From Streptomyces griseomycini (GTDB taxonomy: Bacteria > Actinomycetota > Actinomycetes > Streptomycetales > Streptomycetaceae), in the NCBI RefSeq assembly GCF_014203535.1, contig NZ_JACHJI010000017.1:1-64000 (forward strand): a DNA stretch of 64,000 bases. Reading direction: 5' to 3'. Each line of letters begins with the position of its first letter. Positions within the stretch are counted from its first letter, which is position 1. The translations under genes were made by a program, and so were the position numbers. Shown in pieces: positions 8,158-16,600 of this stretch. The notes beneath the pieces are model-generated. The model did not search any database, was not told the origin of the DNA, and saw nothing but the letters and a program-made list of their open reading frames with translations.

Positions 8158-8571
8158 ATGACACCGGAGATCCTGGCCCGGATCGCCACCGCCCGCGCAC
8201 TCCGCGACCTGTCCGACCTAGCCCGGCAGGAAGTCGCGGCCACGGCTGAGCCTCTCAGCCCCGCAGAACGCATCAGGAGAGCCCGCCGCCTGCGGCAGAT
8301 GACCAACGAGATCATCGACCGCGTCGTCCTCGCCGAGGCCCTGGCCGGCGCGTCATGGGAGGAGATCGCGGGGGCTCTGGGCCTGCGTGACCCGGGCACG
8401 GTGGAACGGGAGTACGCCGAAGACGTCGCCGAGTGGGCGGCCCTGCCCGAGGACGAGATGGAGGCCGAAGCCGAGGGCGCCGAGGACCTTGACGCCTGGT
8501 ACGCCCGGCACCGCGAGGACCACGACCCGACAGCACCAAGTCCCGTAACCGATCTGCTGAACAGGCGTTGA
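8158..8571 (+). CDS. Small HTH-like hypothetical protein
   Basis: This 137-residue protein is mostly helical and charged. A central stretch, LAEALAGASWEEIAGALGLR, reads as a helix-turn-helix of the sigma-region-4/MarR-like kind, and the C-terminal third is very acidic (EDEMEAEAEGAEDLD). Similar short proteins occur on Streptomyces plasmids and phages; a DNA-binding accessory role is likely but unproven. ATG 8158 follows the hairpin at 8104-8137 without a clear SD, so the start is less certain. Confidence 0.6.
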   Translation: MTPEILARIATARALRDLSDLARQEVAATAEPLSPAERIRRARRLRQMTNEIIDRVVLAEALAGASWEEIAGALGLRDPGTVEREYAEDVAEWAALPEDEMEAEAEGAEDLDAWYARHREDHDPTAPSPVTDLLNRR

Positions 8572-8691
8572 TCCACCCCCACCGAGGGGTAGAATGGGTA
8601 ACCGATGTCAACGGCGAGAGGCTAAGGCCTCCGCCGTCGCATCCTCCGCGGGAGAGCAACCCGGGGAACCACGAAGTGAGGAACAACCCAG

Positions 8692-10434
8692 ATGCCTGGT
8701 ATCACTGCGCCTCAGCGCCCACGCCGATCCCGTAGACCGACCTGCCTTCCCAACCCGCCGATGATTCTCCTCGCGGGGCCGGAGAAGACCGGCAAGAGCC
8801 GCATCGCAGCCGAGGGCACCGCCTCCGAGTTGCTTGGGATGACCTACTGGATCGAGATCGGTGGCTCCGAGGGCACCGCCGACTACTACGGCCGGATCCC
8901 CGGGGCGAACTACGAGATCGTCCCCCACGATGGCAGCTACCAGGACATCCTCGATGCCGTCCGGTGGGCCGTCGCCCAGCCGCCCGCCGTCGAGGGCAAG
9001 CGGAACATGATCGTGGTGGACAACGTCAGCGTGCTGTGGGACATGCTCAGCGACGAGCAGGCCATCTACGCCCGGTGGCGCGCCGAGAAGAGGGCGAAGG
9101 AGGACCGCCGCCGCGGCCCGAACCCGGACCTCCCCGTCACCGTCGATCCCGACCTGTGGAACCGGGCAAAGGACCGGTGGGGCGAGATCCTGTGGCACCT
9201 GCGCCGTCACTCCGGCCCCACGCTTTTGCTCGCCCGCCAGGAACTCGTCATCGCGTTCGAGAACGACAAGCCCACCCGGGAGCGGACCCGCAAGATCAAG
9301 GCCGAGAAGAACCTCCCGGCCGCGGTCGACGCCATCGTCGAACTCCACGCCTTGGGCGAGGCGTACCTGACCGGTGTCCGCACCCTGCACTGGGAGGTCA
9401 CCCCCGGCCAGAGCGAGCGGTTCGAAAAGTTCAGCATCGACGCCCTGCTCCGCCGCATGGGCTTCCACGAGGCCGCCGCCACCCGCCAGGTCACCGAGGC
9501 CCGGCCCGAGGCGTACCTGGACGAGCAGCAGGCCCAGCAAACGCAGCAGACGCAGCAGCGACCCCCGCAGCAGTCCCAGCAGCGGAACCAGCGGCAACAG
9601 CAGGAAGCGCCGCCCGCGCAGCAGAGCACCCAGAAGGCGGACCAGGCCGGGAGGCAGGTCGTCGAGCTAATCCACCAGGCGCTCAAGGACCCGACCGACC
9701 CAGAGAAGCGCCTGCAGGCCATCCGCGCGGAGTGGGGCACCCGCACCCTCAAGCAGACGCCCACCTTCACGAAGATGTGGGGGGAGCTCAACGCGGACGA
9801 CCTGATCACCCGCTCCCTCGCGTACGTCAAGGAGGAGGCCGAGAAGCGCCGGAAAGCCGCCGAGGCCGCCGCCTCCACGCCGGGCGCGAAGGCCGAACCC
9901 GACACGCCCGCCCCGCCCCCGGCCGGGCAGGACCAGGCCCGCGAGCACCAGGTCCACCCGGAGCCGGAGCCGCCGGCCGAGGACGACACGCCCCCGCCGC
10001 CGGACCCGCAGGCCGAAGACGGGCCGCCGCCCGGCGAGTCCCCGGAGGACACCACCGAGGCCGAGGAACCGCAGGACCGCCCTGCCCCGGGTGCGCAGCG
10101 GCTCGCCGACTTCGCCGCCGGCCGCCCGCCCAAGCGCGAACCGGACCGGAAGACGAAGATCGCTCTCGATGCCCTGCACGCCGAGGCGGACGTTCAGGCC
10201 CGCGTGCTGATGCGCACGCTAAGTGAGCACCTGGCGCCGATCTCCGGGGAGGGCGAGCCGGAGATGATCCCGCTGCGGAACTACCTCCTCGCGCAGCGCC
10301 CCGAGATCATCGCCCAGCTCGAGCGGGAGGGACACACGGAGCTCGCCGCCTACTACCAGAAGGCCCCGCACGTGGACACGAAGATCCGTGAGGCATTCGC
10401 CCCGTACTTCGGCGGCGCGCCCGCCGGGCAGTGA
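8692..10434 (+). CDS. Sak4-like RecA-fold AAA ATPase
   Basis: The 580-residue protein has an N-terminal RecA-fold ATPase (about 20-270) with Walker A GPEKTGKS (29-36) and a Walker B strand NMIVVDN (105-111), followed by LWHLRRHSGPTLLLARQELV. This matches phage Sak4-type single-strand annealing ATPases, which act with the phage SSB (here 418-888) in recombination-dependent replication. A Gln-rich linker (about 278-315), an unassigned helical domain (about 320-390) and a Pro/Glu-rich linker (about 400-480) precede a C-terminal helical domain (about 490-580). ATG 8692 has the SD GTGAGGAA in a leader resembling that of the gene at 3830. Confidence 0.75.
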   Translation: MPGITAPQRPRRSRRPTCLPNPPMILLAGPEKTGKSRIAAEGTASELLGMTYWIEIGGSEGTADYYGRIPGANYEIVPHDGSYQDILDAVRWAVAQPPAVEGKRNMIVVDNVSVLWDMLSDEQAIYARWRAEKRAKEDRRRGPNPDLPVTVDPDLWNRAKDRWGEILWHLRRHSGPTLLLARQELVIAFENDKPTRERTRKIKAEKNLPAAVDAIVELHALGEAYLTGVRTLHWEVTPGQSERFEKFSIDALLRRMGFHEAAATRQVTEARPEAYLDEQQAQQTQQTQQRPPQQSQQRNQRQQQEAPPAQQSTQKADQAGRQVVELIHQALKDPTDPEKRLQAIRAEWGTRTLKQTPTFTKMWGELNADDLITRSLAYVKEEAEKRRKAAEAAASTPGAKAEPDTPAPPPAGQDQAREHQVHPEPEPPAEDDTPPPPDPQAEDGPPPGESPEDTTEAEEPQDRPAPGAQRLADFAAGRPPKREPDRKTKIALDALHAEADVQARVLMRTLSEHLAPISGEGEPEMIPLRNYLLAQRPEIIAQLEREGHTELAAYYQKAPHVDTKIREAFAPYFGGAPAGQ

Positions 10435-10528
10435 AGTGACGTGACGTGCGCCCAAGGCCCCCGGGCGCGCTTCCCGGCGCGGTCTCCTCCCCCGGCTCTC
10501 GTCACCTCACCTCACCTCAGCACCGCGC

Positions 10529-11092
10529 GGCGCGCCTCTGGCTCCCCCCGCGGGCGCGCCCGAAGATGGCGCGCCCGTTCCTCTCCCACCCCAGGCGCGC
10601 CGCGCCGCGCCGCCCCCGCGCGCGCTCAGGCGCGCCTCGAGGCCGCGCCGTGGCGCGCCATGAACCGCGCGGCGCGCTGACCAGGCGCGCCTTCCTCGCG
10701 CGCCGCGCGGCGCGCCTAAGCGCGCGTGGGCGCGCCCTCGGATCGGCGTGCGGCGCGCCTGTCCGGTGATGGCGCGCGCGCCCGCCCACGCGCGCCGCGC
10801 CCAGGCGCGCCATGCCGAGCGCGCGCGCACGGACCAGGCGCGCGCCCAGTGAGCTGCGATTTCCCGCGGGGCGCGCCGCGCGCCCAGTGCCGGCGCGCGC
10901 CCAGGCGCGGCGCGGTTCCCCAATGAGGCGCAGCCCTGCAGCGCGCCATCATCCACTCGAGGGCGCGCGCCCCGCGGCGCGGGGAAGGTCCTCGAGCGCG
11001 CGCCGTGAACCCTGTGGCGCGCCGTCCCCCCGCGCGCGGCCGCGCGTCCAGGCGCGCCTAGATACGACGAAGGGCGCGCCGCCAGGCGCGCC
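10529..11092. repeat. Array of about 16 GGCGCGCC palindromes
   Basis: Reading through, I count about 16 exact GGCGCGCC octamers in 564 bp. The first is at 10529-10536 and the last at 11085-11092. Five of them sit in CCAGGCGCGCC, and there are several variants such as GGCGCGCGCC. Spacing is irregular (about 15-140 bp). Random sequence of this composition would give roughly one. Confidence 0.85.
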
Positions 11093-11095
11093 CTT
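11070..11095. terminator. Hairpin at the end of the GGCGCGCC region
   Basis: Perfect 11-bp arms AAGGGCGCGCC (11070-11080) and GGCGCGCCCTT (11085-11095) with a 4-base loop lie 30 bp past the stop of the minus gene at 11126. It can act on both strands. Confidence 0.6.
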
Positions 11096-11125
11096 GAGTG
11101 ATCGGCGATCCAGCAGTGGCGCGCT

Positions 11126-11947
11126 CTACCGCGCGCCCGGCCGCGCCGCGCGGCGGAGGTCCCGCCGCTCCCGGCGCGCTTCCTTCACGGCCGCGCGGTC
11201 CTCGCCGCGGACCTGGCGCAGGAGCTGCAGCAGCTCCTGGGGGTGGGCCTTGCCCAAGAGCTTGAGTGCCTGCAGCCGGTGGTTCGGCTCGCTGGGCATG
11301 CGGCCCTGGCGCGCCTCCGCGTACTGGATGGCGTAGCGCAGGAACCCGGCCTCCGACGCCACCCGCCGACGGAAGAGTTCGACGCGCTGTTCCCGAGCGT
11401 TACGGCCCTCGCCGGGCGAGGGCTCGGGCATGAACCGGGCTGGCTCCTCGAACATCAGGCGGCAGATGTCCGCCGCCCTCCTGGCTACTCTCGGTGAGCG
11501 AAACGCGAGAGCCTCGACCCGTGGAGACGTCGGCGGAGGGACCGGCTCGTCGAGGACGAACGCCGTCCACCGGTCGGTGAACGCGTCGTCGTCGAGCGCC
11601 GCCAGTTCCTTCGCATGCTCATGGGCCAGGTCGTCGACGACGTCCTGGACCGGCCCCATGGCGGCCTTGAGCCTCGCCCGCCACGGCGCGATGCGGGCCT
11701 GCTGCTCCCGCTTGCTCTCCCCCTCCCGAAGAGGGTTGTAGGACTTCGCCCGCCGCAGAGCGGTCTCGAGGGCGTCCAGCGTGTGTGGGGCGAGCCGGCG
11801 ATCCTCGAGCGCCGCCCCCCGCACGTCTCGCGGGGTCCGCCCGTCAGCGCTACCCGTGACGTGGGCGACGACTGCGTCCATGAAGGCGTCCGGGCCCATC
11901 TGGGACAGTCGCTTGATCTCGGCGGCGACCTGCTGCGCATCGGCCAT
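11126..11947 (-). CDS. Hypothetical helical, charged protein
   Basis: This 273-residue protein is not recognised. It is almost entirely charged helix (R, E, A and D rich), with segments such as LETALRRAKSYNPLREGESKREQQ and a Pro-rich turn near residue 150 (VPPPTSPRVEALAF), and a very basic C-terminus (EARRERRDLRRAARPG). It lies at the end of the late operon beside the GGCGCGCC array, so DNA binding is possible but only inferred. ATG 11947 was chosen for the SD GGAGGACC; the frame extends upstream without family support. The gap to the holin gene is 361 bp. Confidence 0.6.
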   Translation of the reverse strand: MADAQQVAAEIKRLSQMGPDAFMDAVVAHVTGSADGRTPRDVRGAALEDRRLAPHTLDALETALRRAKSYNPLREGESKREQQARIAPWRARLKAAMGPVQDVVDDLAHEHAKELAALDDDAFTDRWTAFVLDEPVPPPTSPRVEALAFRSPRVARRAADICRLMFEEPARFMPEPSPGEGRNAREQRVELFRRRVASEAGFLRYAIQYAEARQGRMPSEPNHRLQALKLLGKAHPQELLQLLRQVRGEDRAAVKEARRERRDLRRAARPGAR

Positions 11948-12308
11948 AGGGGGGTGGTCCTCCGTCTCCGGCGTGCCCCGTGCTCTCGGGCCACTGTGTC
12001 GTGATGCACCTGGTGGAACAGGGCGAGGTGGCCGTACGGCCGCGAAGGGCGTGTGCCGGATCATCGCAGGAGCATCCACTCCCCGGCCCCGAGCGCTCTA
12101 CACACACCCGGTTACTCGATCCCATGTGGCCAGGGCCACCACTGGGCGGAGAGGAGCACCCCTGAACCCCCAACCGAAGAAGGAGGGGCGGTGTCTTAAC
12201 GCCACTAGACCCTGACCGGAACCTCAAACGCGTTCCTCGCGGTAGCGCTACGGCCACCTCTGTGCAGATGGTACCCGCCGGTCGAGGGCTGAGCGGGCGC
12301 CGCCGGTC
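11948..12308. other. 361-bp gap between holin gene and hypothetical gene
   Basis: No gene is supported here. It contains the 12-bp palindrome GGCCGTACGGCC (12030-12041), the 10-bp palindrome GTAGCGCTAC (12242-12251), and a degenerate late-element core near 12196-12203 (GTGGCGTTAA on minus). Open frames crossing it have no recognisable product. Confidence 0.5.
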
Positions 12309-12632
12309 CTATTCGGCCTGCTGAGGCGTCTTCCTGGTCGTCAGGGCCTCGAGCCAGGGGGCGAGCTTGGACGGCTTCCAGAACAGGTCATAGCTCGTCT
12401 GAGAGGCGGCCAGGACACCGAGGACGGTCGCGGCCGTGAGCTGGCCGTGCTGGAACTGGGACCAGCCGCCGTCCGCCGCCACGGTGGCGACGCCGGCGAC
12501 GAGCGCGGCGACGACCGCGACGATCTTCTTGTTCTTCGCCGACCAGGCGGGCCGCTGTACGACCGCGGTGAGCAGCGGCAGCACGGCACCGACCTGGGCG
12601 CCGGTCGAGAGGGATTCGAGCGTTGCAGACAT
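12309..12632 (-). CDS. Putative holin
   Basis: The 107-residue protein has two hydrophobic helices, about residues 12-28 (VGAVLPLLTAVV) and 36-54 (IVAVVAALVAGVATVA), with a basic loop between them (SAKNKKI) and a polar tail. Size and topology fit a class II holin that would release the amidase (951-2021). It is followed downstream by an unknown gene and preceded by a second membrane protein, a common holin pair. ATG 12632 lies directly after the 3' arm GGGCGGAC of a hairpin that also provides the weak SD. Confidence 0.6.
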   Translation of the reverse strand: MSATLESLSTGAQVGAVLPLLTAVVQRPAWSAKNKKIVAVVAALVAGVATVAADGGWSQFQHGQLTAATVLGVLAASQTSYDLFWKPSKLAPWLEALTTRKTPQQAE

Positions 12633-12634
12633 GG

Positions 12635-12700
12635 GTCCGCCCTTCACTGGAGTTGTGTGTCGGGCGGACTGTGGCGGCCGCTGGCGCCTTGCGTCGCCCG
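12635..12700 (-). promoter_or_regulatory. Late intergenic element, copy 3
   Basis: The core (12689-12700, read on minus CGGGCGACGCAA) begins 6 bases after the TGA of the upstream gene. An 8-bp hairpin follows (12635-12642 with 12662-12669), and its 3' arm ends 2 bases before the holin ATG. Confidence 0.6.
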
Positions 12701-12706
12701 CTGGGT

Positions 12707-13117
12707 TCAGCGGTCGGAGTCATCGGCCAGGTCCTCGGCGATCTCCAGCGGGGGCGCCGGCGCGGGGCGCTCGTACAGCTTGGCGACCAGGGCCCGGAGC
12801 TGATGGATGTACTCCACCGCGGCCACCTTCCAGCGGCGCCACTGCCGCTGTTCCTCCTCCAACCGCTCGACCCGGCTCTCCAGGGTGGCGACCCGCTCGA
12901 GGGTCTGCGCGTTCGTCGCGCGTTGCTGTTCCAGAAGCTGCGTGAAGCCCTGTGTCACGGTCTGCACGGACGACACGAACGTGCTGGCTTCCGACGCCTG
13001 GGTGTCGGCTTCGGTCTTCTTCCGGTTCCCCCGGTACACCAGCCACGCCCCGCCCAGCACACCAGTCATGCCGAAGACGGAACTGAGGACGGGCGCCAGA
13101 GAGGTAAGCCATTCCAT
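12707..13117 (-). CDS. Membrane-anchored coiled-coil protein of the lysis cassette
   Basis: This 136-residue protein has one N-terminal transmembrane helix (about 8-30: PVLSSVFGMTGVLGGAWLVY), a basic stop-transfer (RGNRKK) and a long coiled coil (about 40-100: TLERVATLESRVERLEEEQRQ). Such proteins often accompany actinophage holins, acting as a second holin or antiholin-like regulator. ATG 13117 has a strong SD (GAGGAGG). Its product cannot be assigned more closely from sequence alone. Confidence 0.6.
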   Translation of the reverse strand: MEWLTSLAPVLSSVFGMTGVLGGAWLVYRGNRKKTEADTQASEASTFVSSVQTVTQGFTQLLEQQRATNAQTLERVATLESRVERLEEEQRQWRRWKVAAVEYIHQLRALVAKLYERPAPAPPLEIAEDLADDSDR

Positions 13118-13222
13118 GGGGCGCCTCCTCGGTCAACGGTCATCAGATCGGGTGTGCGGGAGCCGGGGTCCGGGAAGACCCGCGGTTCCCCGCAGCCCGG
13201 AACGCTGCAACACCCCTGCCGT

Positions 13223-13230
13223 TTACGTCT
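13223..13230 (-). promoter_or_regulatory. Late intergenic element core, degenerate copy 4
   Basis: Read on minus it is GAGACGTAAACGG; here the TAA of the core doubles as the stop codon of the gene at 13223-13612. It matches the consensus poorly at the 5' end (AGGAGAC instead of CGCGAC). Confidence 0.35.
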
Positions 13231-13612
13231 CCTCCTGCAGGGGCGTGCCCGGCTGTGCCATGGCCGGGCTGACGCCGGCCGATGTGTTCCAGCCCTGCCG
13301 GATCGCGTCGAGGAGCTGCTCGTCGGTGAGGGCCGCGGCAATGCTCGGGGCGTCCGTGGCACCAGTGGCCGCGACCGCGTCGAGCATGGGCTGGCTGGCG
13401 ACCAGGCCCACCAAAGTGGCCGCGGCCTGGACGTCGGTCGGGTAGAGCACCGTCTTGGAAAAGTTCCAGCGCATGGTGTGGCCTGGTGTTGCCGGGTCCT
13501 CGGCGAATACCTCCTGGGCAACCACGGCGATGGCCATGCGGACCCGGGGCAGAAGCGACGGCTCCCGGGCGAGAGCGCTGATGACGCTCAGCGGGACAGG
13601 CAGGGCGGGCAT
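13223..13612 (-). CDS. Hypothetical protein downstream of the tail-fibre-like protein
   Basis: The 129-residue protein is not recognised. It is Ala-rich and helical, with a small polar centre (HTMRWNFSKTVLYPTDVQA). It begins 13 bp after the stop of the 1,314-residue tail protein, so it belongs to the tail-tip set and may be a small baseplate or chaperone protein. ATG 13612 is preceded by AGGAGG. Confidence 0.6.
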   Translation of the reverse strand: MPALPVPLSVISALAREPSLLPRVRMAIAVVAQEVFAEDPATPGHTMRWNFSKTVLYPTDVQAAATLVGLVASQPMLDAVAATGATDAPSIAAALTDEQLLDAIRQGWNTSAGVSPAMAQPGTPLQEET

Positions 13613-13625
13613 AGGTGCAGCCTCC

Positions 13626-16600
13626 TCACTTGGTGTAGGTCACGCGCAGCTTCGGAGGGTTGGTCTGGCCGTACCCGCGCGCGCGGCCGTAGTAGGTCAG
13701 GCCCGAGGTGTTTGGGTCCAGGGCAATGCCCCGCCACCTGGTCGAGTCGAACACGCTGGTGATGTCCACCCACTTGCCTTCGTTCTTCGCCCAAGAGATC
13801 GTCTTGGACTCGGCATCGCAAGAGAACGTGGACGGGCGTGACGCGTGGTTGTGGGCCTTGACCACGGCCTTGCCGCCGCTGTTGTTGTACCAGTGATCGA
13901 AGTACAGATAGACCTCTGCCTTCTGGATGCTGGCGCCGGACAAGTCGGTGGCCAGGGAGGACGAGAAACCGATCAGGCTCGCCTGCATGCCATTGGTGGA
14001 GCTGTAGTAGCCCTGATAGCAGGAGTTGCCGTGGTTCGAGTTGTACGAGCCGCGCGAGGCGTACGAACCGGACCAGGTCGCCGAGTACGTCTTGGTGTAC
14101 TGCCGGATCGGTGGGGCGGCTGTGCCGCCGCCAGTATTGGCGACGCCGGTCGCCGGGATTGCGGCGCCGATGTCCTCGATGAAGAAGTAGGCATGCCGCT
14201 CCGAAATGGACAGACCCAGCTCCATCGTCTGACCACTGCTTCCGCCGCTGTTGAAGAAGCTGATCAGGAACCGGTGAAGGCCCACACCGAAGGCGCTGGC
14301 AGGGGCGATGTGCTCCAGCTCAACCGTCCAGTAGTTGCCGGTGTGCGAGGGTGTCAGAATCGCCATCTGGCGTACCGGTGAGGCGATTGTGGGCGACGCC
14401 TCCCCACCATCACGCAGGTAGATCCTTGCCTCGCCGTCGTTGGCGAAGTCGAAGTCGGCTGTCGCGTGAAATTTGATGCGGTACATCCGCCCGGCATCGA
14501 TCATGGCGGGCAGCTCGTAGAAGCCGATTTCCGTCCCCGTGGACGTCACCGTCCCAGTGGGCACGCCGTAGGCGATGATGCCGCGTGGGCGCTGGTCGAG
14601 GAGGGTGGCGATGTCGTCGCCGCCCACGGTGAAGCCCTCCGCAACGGCCAAGGACTGAAACCCGGCCTTGCCTTCCTGGTCGATCGTGGCAACCGGCGTG
14701 CCGGCCGCGGACAGCGTCAGGTAGTTGGGGCGGCCGGTGGCCAGCGCAACAGCTTCCTCGCCGGTGCTGTCGTAGAGCAGGAGTCCCTGCGGGCTGAGTT
14801 CCGCGCGGGCGCCCGCAACGCCGGATGCCATGACGACGCGGCATGCGGCGTTGTCGTACGTGACTGTGCCGGCGCTGGAGTTGAAGGAGTTGATCAGGAT
14901 CCGCACCCGCGTGGTGCCTGCCGGAGCCGCTATGCCGGGCACACCTGACATGGTCGTCCACGCACCGAGGACCGGTGTCGCGCCGGACGACACGGTGCTG
15001 TACGCGAGGGCTTCCCCGGCCGTGTCCAGCCACTCGCCGTAGATGTTGATGCTCTCGCCCACCCAGTCGGCAGAGGCGAGGTAGTCCACCGACAGCCAGA
15101 GCTTTTGGCCCGGCACTGCCGGCAGCTCCCCCAGGACGAGGAACCGGGTGACTGGTGCCGTGCTCGTCGCGTCCGTACGGATCGCGCGCGGGCTGCCATT
15201 GCCGGATGCGACCACTGACCAGTTCGCGTTGTCGGCCACCCGCTGGTCCGACAAGCCCCCCTCAAAGCTGGGATCGGCGATCACGTTGCCGTCGGTACCG
15301 ACCGCGAGGCGGTCCGCGCTGATCGCGCCTGCCTTGATGTGGGTGGCGTCGATGACCCCGGCCTGGATCTTCGTCGCCGTCACGGAGTTCACGGCGAGCT
15401 TGTCCGCGGTCACGGCCAGGGCGTCGAGCTTGGCAGTCGTGATGGCCAGGGCCGCGACCTTCTCGGCGGTCACGGCCAGGGCGTCGAGCTTGTCGGTCGT
15501 CACCGCCCCGGCGAGGATCTTCGGCGCGGTGATCGCTCCGTCCGCGATCTGCACTCCAGGCACGACCGGGCGCACCGCGGCGTTGTCGAACCACACGGCG
15601 CCGGCCGTTCCCGAGACGGACTCGACGCGCACCCGCGCCTGCACGGCGTCGGCCGGAGCCGTGACGGCCCCCGCAAGGCGGCCCCATACGCCCTTGGCGG
15701 GGGCGGTGGCGCTCACAATGCCGTAGCTGAGGACTGTGCCGTCCGCCTTCTCCCACCGTGTATGGATGTTGGCATTGGCGCCGGCCCAGTCCGCGGACGG
15801 GTAGTAGTCGGTAGCGAGGTAGAGCTGATCCCCTGGGGTGACGGGAAGCAGCGTCAGCTCAGCCGACCGGTTCGTAGCGGTTGCCGCCACCGCGTCGATC
15901 TTCAACGAGGCGGGGGAGCCGTTGCCGAACGTCTTGTCCTGAGCGAGGTACGTCTGTTTCTCGGCGATGGCTGCACCGCCTGCGCCCTCGAACGAGGGGT
16001 CGGCCAGCACGTTCGGGCTGCCGACGATCGTGAGCTTCTCCGCGGTGATCGCGCCCGCGGCAACGGCCTGGGCCGTGACCGAGCCGGCTGCCAGCTCTGA
16101 CGCGGTGACGGCCCCGGCCTTGAGCTCCCGCGCGGTGATCGCGTCCGCCGCGACCTTCCCGGCCGTGACAGCGTCAGTCGCCAGGGCGGCCGTGGTGACC
16201 GAGCCGGCGATCAGGTTGGTGGAGTTGACGACGCCGGTTTTCAGGGCCTCCAGCGTCACGCAGTCCACTTCCATGACTCCGGTCTGCGTGCCGTTGGCGG
16301 AGTTGTAGTTCAGCCACACGTAAGGGGCGATGAACCGCACGTCGGCATGCGCGAGCCCCGGTACGCGCGGGTCATTGTTCGGGCCCGGAGAACCGGCCAC
16401 GCCGGCCGCGGCCCGACCGCTGAGGTAGCCGATGACCTGCACCCAGCCTTCGGCCGTGGTGATGGCCTTGCCGGAGGCGGCCACGTAGAAGTGCGAGTTC
16501 GTGCTGCCCGGCGTGCCGTTGCGGTTGACCAGCGTCGTCTTGTCGGCGCCGATACCGGCCACCCCGACATAGAAGGCATCCGTCCCGCCAGCCGGGCCGG

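Larger units (their letters stand above)
10435..11125. other. Non-coding GGCGCGCC-rich region between convergent genes
   Basis: These 691 bp between the stops of the Sak4-like gene (plus) and the gene at 11126 (minus) hold no credible gene. Open frames exist on all sides only because the GC content is extreme. The region is dominated by the palindrome GGCGCGCC and close variants and ends with a hairpin at 11070-11095. It is a candidate origin, centromere-like or protein-binding region. Confidence 0.7.

Noticed and set aside
10507..10956. Open frames in the GGCGCGCC region
   Set aside because: They exist on several frames at once because GCGCGC has few stop codons; products are Ala/Arg/Gly/Pro repeats without SD.
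10529..11092. CRISPR array
   Set aside because: The repeat unit is only 8 bp, spacing is irregular and no cas genes are present.
11850..12257. Minus-strand frame upstream of the gene at 11947
   Set aside because: It overlaps the start of the better-supported gene, and the product is basic low-complexity sequence.
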